Of a stretch of DNA of 64,000 nucleotides, positions 32,456 to 41,480 are shown in pieces. The stretch covers positions 1 through 64,000 of the forward strand of contig CAJULY010000004.1 of assembly GCA_910587185.1 (NCBI GenBank), written 5' to 3'. The notes under the pieces are model-generated. The model did no database searches and was not told where the DNA came from. It saw only the letters and a program-made list of their open reading frames with translations. This stretch comes from an uncultured Muribaculaceae bacterium (GTDB lineage: Bacteria > Bacteroidota > Bacteroidia > Bacteroidales > Muribaculaceae). Within the stretch, counting starts at the first letter, position 1. Each line of letters begins with the position of its first letter. A program made the position numbers and the translations under genes.

Positions 32456-35400
32456 TTATTTGGGCAGATTGCCGATTTCGGGATCAACACCCCACTGCTG
32501 CTGCGCGAGACGGCGGTAGTTGTTGTAGCGCCACTGTGCGTTAGCCTTGGCTGCGGCGAAGAGCTCGGCTGCCTGTTCGGGATACTGTTTGACTACGGTT
32601 GCGTAGCGAACCTCGCCCTTGAGGAAGTTTTCGAACTCGTCCCAGTTGGGTTCCTTGCTGTCGAGTGTGAAAGGATTCTTGCCTTCATCCTCGAGAGCGG
32701 GATTGTAGCGCCAGAGGTGCCAGTAGCCGCATGCGACTGCCTTGGCCTCTTCCTGCTGCGATTTGCCCATACCGGCTTTGATACCGTGGTTGATACAGGG
32801 AGCGTAAGCGATGATGATCGAAGGTCCGTCGTAGGCTTCTGCCTCGCGGATGGCCTTGAGGGTCTGTGCCTGGTCGGCGCCCATGGCGATCTGTGCGCAA
32901 TATACGTAGCCGTAGGTCGAAGCGATCAGACCGAGGTCTTTCTTGCGGATGCGCTTGCCGGCTGCGGCGAATTTGGCGATTGCGCCGAGCGGGGTGGCTT
33001 TCGATGCCTGGCCGCCGGTATTGGAATAAACCTCAGTATCGACAACGAGAACGTTCACGTTCTTTCCTGAAGCGAGCACATGGTCGAGACCGCCGAAACC
33101 TATGTCGTAAGCGGCACCGTCGCCGGCAATGATCCACTGTGAACGTTTCACGATGTAGTGCTGCAGTTCAACGATGGCTTTGCAGACATCGCATCCGCAG
33201 GCTTCGCAGAGCGGGAGAATCTTGTCGGCTACCTCGCGGGTGATGGCAGCGTCGTTGCTGTTGTCGATCCACTGCTGGGCCAGAGCCTTGATTTCTGCGG
33301 AGCAGTCAGGGCAGTTGACGGCGTCGGCCATCTTCTGGGCGAGGCGGTCGCGCAGATGTTCACCACCGATAAACATTCCGAGACCGAACTCGGCGAAGTC
33401 CTCGAAGAGGGAGTTGCCCCAGGCGGGACCGTGGCCCTTTTCGTTGGTGGTGTAAGGAGTGGAGGGAACGGAACCGGAGTAGATCGAAGAGCAACCGGTT
33501 GCGTTGGCTACCATCTCATGGTCACCGAAGAGCTGGCTGATGAGTTTCACGTAAGGAGTCTCGCCGCAACCCGAGCATGCGCCCGAGAACTCGAACAGAG
33601 GAGTGGCGAACTGGCTGTTCTTGACGTTGGACTTGATATCTACGAGATGCTGCTTCGAGGAAACTTCCTTCACGCAGTGATCCCAGAGGCTCTGTTTGTC
33701 GAGCTGGGTTTCGAGAGGCTTCATGACGAGAGCCTTCTCGCCCTTCTTGCCCGGGCAGACGTCGGCGCAGTTGCCGCAGCCGAGACAGTCGAGAACATCG
33801 ACAGCCTGGATGAAGCGCATGCCGGCGAACATCTTGCCGATTGCGGGAAGAGTCTTGTCTTCGGCGATCGGTGCGTTTGCAAGCTCCTGTGCGTCGAATA
33901 CGAAAGGACGGATTGCAGCGTGGGGGCAGACGTAGGCACACTTGTTACACTGGATACAGTTCTCTTCGAGCCATTCGGGAACGAAGGCTGCAACGCCGCG
34001 TTTCTCGTAGGCTGCGGTGCCCTGATGCCAGGTGCCGTCCTCGATGCCCTTGAAGTCCGAGACTTTCAGAAGGTCGCCGTCCTGTGCGTTGATGGGGCGA
34101 ACGAGCTTGTTGATGAATTCCGGATCGCAGTTTGCGGTGTTGTCCTCTACTGAAAGGTCGCTCCATGCCTTGTCAACGGGAAGCTGCTTGTATTCGCCTC
34201 CGCGGTCAACTGCAGCGTAGTTCTTGTCAACGATGTCCTGACCCTTCTTGCCGTAGCTCTTGACGATGAATTTCTTCATCTGCTCTACAGCGAGGTCAAC
34301 GGGGATGACTTCGGTGATGCGGAAGAATGCGCTCTGAAGGATGGTGTTGGTGCGGTTGCCCAGACCGATTTCCTGTGCGATCTTGGTTGCGTTGATATAA
34401 TATACGGTGATATTGTGGTCGGCGAAATATTTCTTGACCTTGTTGGGGAGATTCTTTGCCAGCTCGTCGCCTTCCCAGATTGTGTTGAGAAGGAAGGTTC
34501 CTCCGTCGCGGAGACCGCGGGTCACGTCATACATGTGGAGGTAGGCCTGAACATGGCAGGCTACGAAGTTAGGAGTCGTGACGAGATAGGTGGAGCGGAT
34601 GGGCTCGTCGCCGAAGCGAAGGTGTGAGCAGGTGAAACCGCCTGACTTCTTCGAGTCGTAGGCGAAGTATGCCTGGCAATATTTCTTGGTGTTTTCGCCG
34701 ATGATCTTCACTGAGTTCTTGTTGGCACCCACTGTACCGTCAGCGCCGAGGCCGTAGAACTTGGCTTCGTAGGTCGATTCGCCGCTCAGAGCGATCTCTT
34801 TTACCGGGGGAAGCGAGGTGAAGGTCACGTCATCCACGATACCTACAGTGAAGGCAGTCTTGGGCTGCGGAAGGGCGAGGTTGTCGAAGACAGAGATGAT
34901 GTGTGCCGGAGTGGTGTCCTTCGATGCGAGACCGTAGCGGCCTGAAACGATCATCGGAGCGTCGGGCTGGCCGTAGAAGCACTGAGCCACGTCGAGATAA
35001 AGAGGTTCGCCGTTTGCGCCCGGTTCTTTTGTGCGGTCAAGAACGGCGATGCGTTTCGCAGTCTTGGGAACGGCAGCCAGGAAGTGGCGTGCGGAGAAGG
35101 GACGGTAGAGGTGAACGGATACCATGCCGACTTTCTCGCCTTTCGAGCGAAGATGGTCGATGGCTTCCTGTGCGGCCTGGGTTGCGGAACCCATGGCGAT
35201 GATCACGCGCTCTGCCTCGGGATCGCCGTAATAATTGAAAAGGTGATATTCGCGACCGGTGATCTTGGTGATCTCTGCCATGTATTGCTCCACGATTTCG
35301 GGAACTGCCTCATAGAAGGGATTGCATGATTCGCGGTGCTGGAAGAATACGTCGCTGTTCTCTGCCATACCGCGTGCAACGGGTGCGTCGGGGTTGAGGG

Positions 35401-36025
35401 CGCGTTCGCGGAATTCGGCGATGGCCTTGCGGTCAACCAGCGGTTCGAGGTCTTCCTGCTCTACCACTTCGATTTTCTGGATTTCATGCGATGTGCGGAA
35501 TCCGTCGAAGAAGTTGATGAAAGGGATGCGTGATTTTATGGTGGAAAGGTGTGCTACACCGGAGAGGTCCATGACTTCCTGCACGGAACCTTCGGCCAGC
35601 ATCGCGAAACCTGTCTGGCGGCAGGCCAGAACGTCCTGATGGTCACCGAAGATGCTGAGGGCGTTGCTTGCGATCGTGCGCGCCGAAACGTGGAACACGC
35701 AGGGAAGCATTTCGCCGGCGATCTTGTACATGTTGGGGATCATCAGCAACAGACCCTGTGAGGCGGTGTAGGTAGTGGTCAGTGCTCCGGCCTGGAGTGA
35801 ACCGTGAACAGCACCGGCGGCGCCGCCTTCCGACTGCATTTCCTGAACGAGAACCGGTTCGCCGAAAATGTTCTTGCGGCCGGCTGCGGCCCAGTCGTCA
35901 ACGTACTCAGCCATTGTCGATGAGGGCGTGATGGGATAGATGGCGGCCACTTCCGAGAACATATACGAGATATGCGCTGCGGCCTGATTGCCGTCACAGG
36001 TGAGGAATTTTTTTTCTTTACTCAT
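32456..36025 (-). CDS. nifJ: Pyruvate:ferredoxin (flavodoxin) oxidoreductase
   Basis: 1189 residues, the length of single-chain PFOR. It converts pyruvate and CoA to acetyl-CoA, CO2 and reduced ferredoxin. N-terminal domain: IYPITPSSTMAEYVDDW (about 34-50). Two 4Fe-4S ferredoxin motifs: CIQCNKCAYVCPHAA (about 690-704) and CLGCGNCADVCPG (about 746-758). A third cluster site is ACSGCGETPY (about 817). The thiamine-diphosphate site runs from IIAGDGAAYDIGFGG (about 965) to NTGGQASKATP (about 1000). Central enzyme of anaerobic pyruvate metabolism. Transcribed alone, divergently from the GH95 gene. Confidence 0.97.
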   Translation of the reverse strand: MSKEKKFLTCDGNQAAAHISYMFSEVAAIYPITPSSTMAEYVDDWAAAGRKNIFGEPVLVQEMQSEGGAAGAVHGSLQAGALTTTYTASQGLLLMIPNMYKIAGEMLPCVFHVSARTIASNALSIFGDHQDVLACRQTGFAMLAEGSVQEVMDLSGVAHLSTIKSRIPFINFFDGFRTSHEIQKIEVVEQEDLEPLVDRKAIAEFRERALNPDAPVARGMAENSDVFFQHRESCNPFYEAVPEIVEQYMAEITKITGREYHLFNYYGDPEAERVIIAMGSATQAAQEAIDHLRSKGEKVGMVSVHLYRPFSARHFLAAVPKTAKRIAVLDRTKEPGANGEPLYLDVAQCFYGQPDAPMIVSGRYGLASKDTTPAHIISVFDNLALPQPKTAFTVGIVDDVTFTSLPPVKEIALSGESTYEAKFYGLGADGTVGANKNSVKIIGENTKKYCQAYFAYDSKKSGGFTCSHLRFGDEPIRSTYLVTTPNFVACHVQAYLHMYDVTRGLRDGGTFLLNTIWEGDELAKNLPNKVKKYFADHNITVYYINATKIAQEIGLGNRTNTILQSAFFRITEVIPVDLAVEQMKKFIVKSYGKKGQDIVDKNYAAVDRGGEYKQLPVDKAWSDLSVEDNTANCDPEFINKLVRPINAQDGDLLKVSDFKGIEDGTWHQGTAAYEKRGVAAFVPEWLEENCIQCNKCAYVCPHAAIRPFVFDAQELANAPIAEDKTLPAIGKMFAGMRFIQAVDVLDCLGCGNCADVCPGKKGEKALVMKPLETQLDKQSLWDHCVKEVSSKQHLVDIKSNVKNSQFATPLFEFSGACSGCGETPYVKLISQLFGDHEMVANATGCSSIYSGSVPSTPYTTNEKGHGPAWGNSLFEDFAEFGLGMFIGGEHLRDRLAQKMADAVNCPDCSAEIKALAQQWIDNSNDAAITREVADKILPLCEACGCDVCKAIVELQHYIVKRSQWIIAGDGAAYDIGFGGLDHVLASGKNVNVLVVDTEVYSNTGGQASKATPLGAIAKFAAAGKRIRKKDLGLIASTYGYVYCAQIAMGADQAQTLKAIREAEAYDGPSIIIAYAPCINHGIKAGMGKSQQEEAKAVACGYWHLWRYNPALEDEGKNPFTLDSKEPNWDEFENFLKGEVRYATVVKQYPEQAAELFAAAKANAQWRYNNYRRLAQQQWGVDPEIGNLPK

Positions 36026-36119
36026 AAGATTGTTTGTCTATAATTTTGGAAATGAAATTCTAAGAGGTTCGCAGTTAACTCGGTAACACGAATGTAACGG
36101 TATGCCCGTGAATACGTTG

Positions 36120-36151
36120 CGAAGTTAGTAAATTCTCCGAGACCGCGCAAA
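36120..36151 (-). promoter_or_regulatory. Promoter of nifJ
   Basis: Minus strand: TTTG (36148-36151), 20 nt, TAACTTCG (36120-36127, one mismatch to TAnnTTTG). The leader would be about 90 nt. Confidence 0.6.
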
Positions 36152-36186
36152 TGTTTTAACCACTTTTTTATCTGAGGGAAAATCGT

Positions 36187-36194
36187 TAACTTTG
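36187..36194 (+). promoter_or_regulatory. -7 box of the GH95 gene
   Basis: TAACTTTG, 31 nt before the ATG, with a T-run (TTTT at 36164-36167) at the -33 position, 19 nt upstream. Confidence 0.6.
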
Positions 36195-36225
36195 CCCGTA
36201 TGAAGAACTTTAAAAATAATATCGC

Positions 36226-38664
36226 ATGAGAAAAATTCTGACTCTCGCCGCCCTTCTTATGGCCGGCTCGGCTTTTGCTCAGCCTGCCCCGGGTGACAGA
36301 ACGATATGGTTTTCATCGCCCACTTCTTCCGAGGGGGGAAAGCCATGGTTGAAAAATGATTTTTCGAGCACGATGGCCAATCCCGACAAGGAATGGGAAG
36401 GCGCGTCGCTCCCAATAGGAAACGGCTCTTTCGGAGGTTCGGTCCTTGGTTCCGTTGCCCGTGACCGCGTAGTGCTCAATGAAAAAACGCTGTGGCTCGG
36501 AGGCCCCGCGACTGGTGTCAGCGAGTACTGGGCCATGAACCGTAAAGTCGAAAAACCGATACTCGATTCCATTCGAACCCTTCTTGACAAGGGAAAGAAA
36601 GACGAGGCCGCGCGCATGACATCGCGCTACTTCAGCGGAACGATAGGATATGACCGGAGCCGTTTCGGCGCCTATACAGTCATGGGCGAGGCATACGTCA
36701 CCACCGGAATAGACGAGTCGAAGGTGACGGGCTATTCCCGTTCGCTCAATCTTGACAGCGCGATGGTCACTGTCGGTTTCTCTGCCGACGGTGTAAGCTA
36801 CACCCGCCGATACATCGCCTCCTATCCCGACAGCGTCCAGCTCTGGAGCTATACCTCCAGTCAGCCACAGAAGGAACTCGTGTTCAGCTTTGATTCCCCC
36901 CATAGGATTGCCGCCGTCCTTCCTTCGCCCGACGGACGTGGCCTGACTTACGTCGGCTCACTCGAAGGCAACGGAATGCAGTGGGCCCTCAGCGTGATAG
37001 CCCGTGCGCCTAAGGGAGGAACAATCATCCCCGATTATAGCGCCGGAACCATAACCGTCCGCAACGCCCCCGTGGTTGAATTCATTCTCGCCGCTGCTAC
37101 GGATTACCGTCTGAATATCAAACCTGACTATAACGATCCGAAGACTTATTCCGGTGCCGCTCCTTATCCCAAGGTCGCTTCTCGTGTGGCTGCTGCTTCT
37201 TCTCTGGCTGCCGCCGAGCTTTTCGCCCGTCATCTGGCCGATTACCGCTCGCTTTACGGACGTACCGAAATCTCGATAAATCCCGGCGCTCCGCGTTCCG
37301 TAAAACCGACTGCCGAACGTCTGGCCGACTATCGCAAGGGGGCCGACGATTCCGGTCTTGAAGAACTCTATTTCCAGTATGGACGCTATCTGCTGATCGC
37401 TTCATCCCGCGAAGGCGACGCCATGCCCGCCAACCTTCAGGGTATCTGGGCCAACAATATCGACGGTCCGTGGCGTGTGGATTACCATAATAACATCAAT
37501 GTCCAGATGAACTATTGGCCCGCTGCATCCACAAACCTCGCCGAATGTTTCGAGCCATACTACAACTACATCAGTTCGCTCGTGGAACCCGGAAAACGCA
37601 CCGCTCAGGACTATTACGGCGCCCGCGGCTGGACTGCCGCCATATCCGGCAATCCTTTCGGCTTCACGGCCCCGCTCAACTCAGGCGATATGAGCTGGAA
37701 CTACAATCCATCCGCAGGTCCTTGGCTCGCGACTCAGCTCTGGGACCACTATCTTTTCACCCGCGACCGCCAGTGGCTCAAGGACAAGGCCTATCCCATC
37801 ATAAAGGAGAGCGCCAATTTCGCCACTGATCTCCTGTCGCCCGAAGGCGAATACCTGACCGTTTCACCCTCTTATTCTCCCGAACATGGCTCCGCCGACA
37901 AAGGCACCACCTATGCTCTCGCCGTAACACGCCAGATACTTACCGACGCCATCGCGGCTGCGACAACTCTTGGCGTTGACCCGAAATCGGTCGAGGAGTG
38001 GAGAGGAAAACTCGAAAAGATCGCTCCCTACAGAATCGGCAAGCACGGACAGCTTCAGGAATGGTGGGATGACATAGACGATCCCAACGACCATCACCGT
38101 CACACCAATCATCTTTTCGGCCTCCATCCCGGAAACACCATCAACACTCTCACTGACGATAAACTCGTCGAGGCTTGCAAGACAACTCTCCGTCAGCGCG
38201 GCGACGAGGCTACCGGTTGGAGCATGGGCTGGAAACTCAACCACTGGGCGCGCCTCCACGACGGCGATCACGCCTACGTCCTCTATCAGAATCTTCTCAA
38301 GGAAGGAACCGGCAACAATCTCTGGGATCAGCATCCCCCCTTCCAGATCGACGGTAATTTCGGCGGCGCTGCCGGTGTAGCCGAGCTCCTTCTGCAGAGC
38401 CACAATTCGGGCACCGTCCAGCTTCTTCCCGCCCTTCCCTCAAAGTGGGCCGACGGTGAAGTGCGCGGTCTGCGTGCCCGCGGCGGTTTTGAGGTTTCAA
38501 TGAAATTCGCCGGCGGAAAGCTCCGGGAGGCAACAGTGGTCTCTCTCGCGGGCGAGCCTTGCAATCTGCGCTACGGCGACGCCGAGACTTCATTCCCCAC
38601 TGTGAAGGGACACGCCTATGTAGTCCGTCCTTCCGAGTCGGGACTGACTGTCGAGGAACTCTGA
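36226..38664 (+). CDS. GH95 family glycoside hydrolase (alpha-L-fucosidase type)
   Basis: 812 residues, signal peptide MRKILTLAALLMAGSAFAQ. N-terminal beta domain with LPIGNGSFGGSVLG (about residues 62-75) and VVLNEKTLWLGGP. The catalytic (alpha/alpha)6 domain has PANLQGIWANN (about 402-412), DYHNNINVQMNYWPA (about 421-435, with the two Asn of the GH95 site), YSPEHGS (the acid Glu region, about 546), NHLFGLHPGNTI, and DGNFGGAAGVAELLLQSH. GH95 enzymes remove terminal alpha-1,2-fucose or, in some subfamilies, galactose from mucin and plant glycans. Not in a SusCD locus here. Confidence 0.94.
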   Translation: MRKILTLAALLMAGSAFAQPAPGDRTIWFSSPTSSEGGKPWLKNDFSSTMANPDKEWEGASLPIGNGSFGGSVLGSVARDRVVLNEKTLWLGGPATGVSEYWAMNRKVEKPILDSIRTLLDKGKKDEAARMTSRYFSGTIGYDRSRFGAYTVMGEAYVTTGIDESKVTGYSRSLNLDSAMVTVGFSADGVSYTRRYIASYPDSVQLWSYTSSQPQKELVFSFDSPHRIAAVLPSPDGRGLTYVGSLEGNGMQWALSVIARAPKGGTIIPDYSAGTITVRNAPVVEFILAAATDYRLNIKPDYNDPKTYSGAAPYPKVASRVAAASSLAAAELFARHLADYRSLYGRTEISINPGAPRSVKPTAERLADYRKGADDSGLEELYFQYGRYLLIASSREGDAMPANLQGIWANNIDGPWRVDYHNNINVQMNYWPAASTNLAECFEPYYNYISSLVEPGKRTAQDYYGARGWTAAISGNPFGFTAPLNSGDMSWNYNPSAGPWLATQLWDHYLFTRDRQWLKDKAYPIIKESANFATDLLSPEGEYLTVSPSYSPEHGSADKGTTYALAVTRQILTDAIAAATTLGVDPKSVEEWRGKLEKIAPYRIGKHGQLQEWWDDIDDPNDHHRHTNHLFGLHPGNTINTLTDDKLVEACKTTLRQRGDEATGWSMGWKLNHWARLHDGDHAYVLYQNLLKEGTGNNLWDQHPPFQIDGNFGGAAGVAELLLQSHNSGTVQLLPALPSKWADGEVRGLRARGGFEVSMKFAGGKLREATVVSLAGEPCNLRYGDAETSFPTVKGHAYVVRPSESGLTVEEL

Positions 38665-38685
38665 TCTCTCGCGGTTCAAAGACAG

Positions 38686-38717
38686 AGCGCTCTTCCGCAA
38701 TGCGGAGGGGCGCTTTT
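38686..38717 (+). terminator. Terminator of the GH95 gene
   Basis: AGCGC-TCTTCCGC pairs with GCGGAGGGGCGCT (with small mismatches), followed by TTTT, 22 nt past the stop codon. Confidence 0.75.
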
Positions 38718-38746
38718 CTATCATGAAATGGGGTGGAAGGGTCCGG

Positions 38747-39646
38747 TTAGAAGGTGTAGGTCACCGAGAAACCGCCCTGGAGTCCGTGGCGGTCGGGAGC
38801 TATCCATGTTGACATGTCGAGTCCTCCGCTTTCTGCTTTTCCGTTGCGTTTTTCGGCGCGGCGTGTGAGCTTTTTCTGGTCCCCCCGGAAATATCCCGTA
38901 AGTTCGTTGAGCGGATCAAGAAGAAACGCCACTGCATATCCCGCTACTTTCGAGCCGAAAAGCCTGTAGCCGTTGTTGACGATATGGCGTTTGGCCACGT
39001 AGAACCCCTCGCCTAAGATTGTGCCTACAACCGGCGTGATCAGCAGGTCCTGGATCGACGGAATCTCGTTGAAGGCCTCGAAACCGTATTCCCAGAAAAA
39101 AGACGATATGCAGAATGTATAGAGAAACGAGCCCCACATATTGAAGCCGTTCGAGCGCGCGCCCATGTAGTAGGCTGCTCCCGCGTAGGGATGAAGAATA
39201 TAGTTGAACACGAGGTTGTCGCCGTCCCACACCGGGCCGTCGTGCACGTTGCGCCACCAGCGTTTGAAAAGCGGGATTTTGGCGTTTTCGGTCTTGTTCC
39301 AGGCCGTGGCATCGGCCGGGAGCGCCTCCAGAATCAGCATTGTCGAGACGCCGGCAGTCATCAGGATGCCCGTGTTGAGCCAGAGCTTTTTCCAGTCGGG
39401 CATGCTCCGCGTGCGTGAGTAGGGATAGTCGTAGAGCGTGAGTTTTTCGCCGTGTTCCTGACATCCGAGCCTTATTTCATCCACCGTCATCTCTGAGAAG
39501 ATGACGGTGTCGGCCTGATATGCGGCTGTATCTACCTCCGCCACTGCTCTCTGCGTGATGCTGTCAGTCGTCTGTCCGACGGCTGACGCATGCGCGGCTG
39601 TCAGGAGAAGAAAGGTCATTATTATTATGTGAAACGGCTTTTTCAT
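38747..39646 (-). CDS. DUF3943-like outer-membrane-associated protein
   Basis: 299 residues, signal peptide about 1-24. The core has the family's conserved run: FNYILHPYAGAAYYMGARSN (about residues 147-166), WGSFLYTFCISSFFWEYGFE (about 171-190), IPSIQDLLITPVVGTILGE and RRHIVN-type segments. DUF3943 proteins of Bacteroidota are predicted membrane or outer-membrane proteins of unknown function. It converges with the GH95 gene, with the terminator between them. Confidence 0.82.
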   Translation of the reverse strand: MKKPFHIIIMTFLLLTAAHASAVGQTTDSITQRAVAEVDTAAYQADTVIFSEMTVDEIRLGCQEHGEKLTLYDYPYSRTRSMPDWKKLWLNTGILMTAGVSTMLILEALPADATAWNKTENAKIPLFKRWWRNVHDGPVWDGDNLVFNYILHPYAGAAYYMGARSNGFNMWGSFLYTFCISSFFWEYGFEAFNEIPSIQDLLITPVVGTILGEGFYVAKRHIVNNGYRLFGSKVAGYAVAFLLDPLNELTGYFRGDQKKLTRRAEKRNGKAESGGLDMSTWIAPDRHGLQGGFSVTYTF

Positions 39647-39787
39647 CAGTGTCGTGACGCAATGTGATTGAACTTTAAAATCTAACGTCCAACTGCGCGT
39701 AACTGTTTTGTAACATTGCGGCCGGTTTCCGAAATTGCCATTTTTATGGACAGATTTCCCATAAACAGGTAAAAAAGGTTTTCAAAT

Positions 39788-39819
39788 TTTGCTCAACGGT
39801 CAACAAATGCTTATTTTTG
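39788..39819 (+). promoter_or_regulatory. Promoter reading towards the outer-membrane protein gene
   Basis: TTTG (39788-39791), exactly 20 nt, TATTTTTG (39812-39819). The next plus-strand gene starts at 40308, so the leader would be about 480 nt and would contain both repeat copies. Confidence 0.65.
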
Positions 39820-39945
39820 TAGCTTTCAAATAATTTTCGCATCATCCGTGTATGCGTTTGACGGCCCCTCCCGCCGGGAAAACCATTGCCCCAAAAAGTT
39901 CGAGAAACGAATTTCAAGAAAATAGACAGAAGCGTTTTTAATTAA

Positions 39946-40078
39946 GAGGTTGTTTAAAAACAAATGTGAAAGCTGGAGTCCATTCTCCGGAGGTGGATTT
40001 CGAAATGAATTGAAGGAGTAATGCTGTAGCATTATGACTGAAATTCAGTACGAAAGACGCCCGGGAGAATGGATGCGA
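39946..40078 (+). repeat. Structured repeat element, copy A
   Basis: 133 nt, from GAGGTTGTTTAA to ATGCGA, homologous to copy B (40148-40282) in inverted orientation. Its core hairpin is GAATT-gaaggag-TAATGC-TGTA-GCATTA-tgactga-AATTC (around 40008-40046). Relative to copy B both stems differ by paired changes while the internal loops GAAGGAG and TGACTGA are kept. An inverted partial end (TTAAACAACC, 40088-40097) follows. Confidence 0.7.
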
Positions 40079-40147
40079 AGAAGCATTTTAAACAACCGCA
40101 AAACCGAAATTTAAATGTATAAAAAAGAAAAATTGTGTTACTATAAG

Positions 40148-40282
40148 TCGCATGGATGCCTTTTTGGCTCCCCTGTCCCTAATCTTCAGTCACAGTGCCA
40201 CAGCACTGCTCCTTCAGATTATGAACAGGTTAGTTCAAAAATCCATCCACTCCGGCTTCACATTTATTATTAAACAACCTCT
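40148..40282 (-). repeat. Structured repeat element, copy B
   Basis: 135 nt, reverse orientation, from GAGGTTGTTTAA (40271-40282 complement) to ATGCGA (40148-40153 complement). The core hairpin reads AATCT-gaaggag-CAGTGC-TGTG-GCACTG-tgactga-AGATT. Together copies A and B form a 337-bp unit with 13-bp terminal inverted repeats (39945-39957 / 40270-40282). No clear target duplication flanks it. Confidence 0.7.
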
Positions 40283-40307
40283 AAATCATTCCTATTAGTT
40301 AACGTCC

Positions 40308-41480
40308 ATGCGTCAGGAAATTAGATTGATCCTCGGTATTTTGTTGATGGCGGTGGCCGGCGTCACCGCAAGTGCCGAAGTGCCCGACACTCTCCCGGGT
40401 GCTGTCGAGCACGATTCTGTTGTCCCAAAAAAGAATATAGTCAGGAAAGTCTTGGATTATTTCAGTACCTCCAACCGCACTCCGAGCGGAAAAGGCTTTG
40501 ATGTAAGCGTCATTGGAGGCCCCCACTACTCGTCGGACACGAAATTCGGCATCGGGCTTGTCGCCGCGGGATTCTATCGCACGAACCGACTTGACTCGCT
40601 CACTCAGCCTTCGAATGTCTCTCTCTACGGCGATGTGGCCACGACGGGGTTCTACCTGATCGGCATCCGTGGCGACCATATCTTCCGCAACGATAACCGC
40701 CGCATCGACTATAATCTCCATTTTTATTCCTTCCCCCGTTATTTCTGGGGCCTCGGCTATGAGAATGGAAACGACATGGACAACAAGTCCAGATTCAAGG
40801 AGCTTTATGTCCATGCTTCGGCCGATTATCTCTGGCGCCTTGTCAGGAATGTCTATTTCGGCCCTGCAGTGGAATTCGCTTATGTCAATGCCCGCAACCG
40901 CCATCGCCCCGAACTCTGGGACGGCCAGGACTCACACGTCACTTCTTTCGGCGCCGGCTTCCGCGCCCAGTTCGACAACCGCGACAATCTGACCGCCCCC
41001 ACCCGTGGCTTCCTTCTGCAGCTGGAGCAGCGCTTCCTTCCTAAATTCATCGGCAACGACTATGCTTTCAGTTACACCGACCTCAGAATGTGTGCCTATC
41101 GCCGGGGATGGAAAGGCGCGGTCCTCGCCGCGCGTTTCCACACACGCCTTGCCTACGGAAATGTCCCCTGGAATCTGATGTCAACTTTCGGCGGCAGCAA
41201 TTCAATGCGCGGGTACTATGACGGACGCTTCCGCGACAAGGGCGAGATGGATCTGACACTCGAGCTCCGCCAGCATGTCTGGCGGCGAAACGGACTGGTG
41301 TTCTGGCTCGGCGCCGGCACAGTCTATCCCAAACTTTCAAAAATTCGTTTCTCCCATATCCTGCCCAACGGCGGCATTGGCTACCGCTGGGAGTTCAAGA
41401 AACTCACCAACGTGCGTCTCGACTACGGATTCGCCCGCGGTGAGAAATCCTTTATATTCAGCATAAATGAAGCTTTCTGA
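40308..41480 (+). CDS. Outer-membrane beta-barrel protein (Omp85 C-terminal/surface antigen type)
   Basis: 390 residues, signal peptide about 1-25. From about residue 65 the sequence is beta-barrel-like with alternating aromatic residues. It has barrel features of the bacterial surface antigen (Omp85) family: GAGFRAQFDNRDNLTAPTRG (about residues 215-234), the FGGSNSMRGYYDGRFRDKG motif (about 294-312, equivalent to the conserved RGY of strand/loop 6), and a C-terminal GIGYRWEFKKLTNVRLDYGF. No POTRA domains, so it is barrel-only. It overlaps the phosphoethanolamine transferase gene by 14 nt, suggesting a shared envelope role. Confidence 0.88.
   Translation: MRQEIRLILGILLMAVAGVTASAEVPDTLPGAVEHDSVVPKKNIVRKVLDYFSTSNRTPSGKGFDVSVIGGPHYSSDTKFGIGLVAAGFYRTNRLDSLTQPSNVSLYGDVATTGFYLIGIRGDHIFRNDNRRIDYNLHFYSFPRYFWGLGYENGNDMDNKSRFKELYVHASADYLWRLVRNVYFGPAVEFAYVNARNRHRPELWDGQDSHVTSFGAGFRAQFDNRDNLTAPTRGFLLQLEQRFLPKFIGNDYAFSYTDLRMCAYRRGWKGAVLAARFHTRLAYGNVPWNLMSTFGGSNSMRGYYDGRFRDKGEMDLTLELRQHVWRRNGLVFWLGAGTVYPKLSKIRFSHILPNGGIGYRWEFKKLTNVRLDYGFARGEKSFIFSINEAF

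Larger units (their letters stand above)
39647..40307. other. Gene-free region with inverted structured repeats and a distant promoter
   Basis: 661 bp without a plausible gene. It holds a consensus plus-strand promoter (39788-39819), two inverted copies of a ~134-nt structured element (39946-40078 and 40148-40282) and a 69-nt AT-rich spacer between them. Confidence 0.75.
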
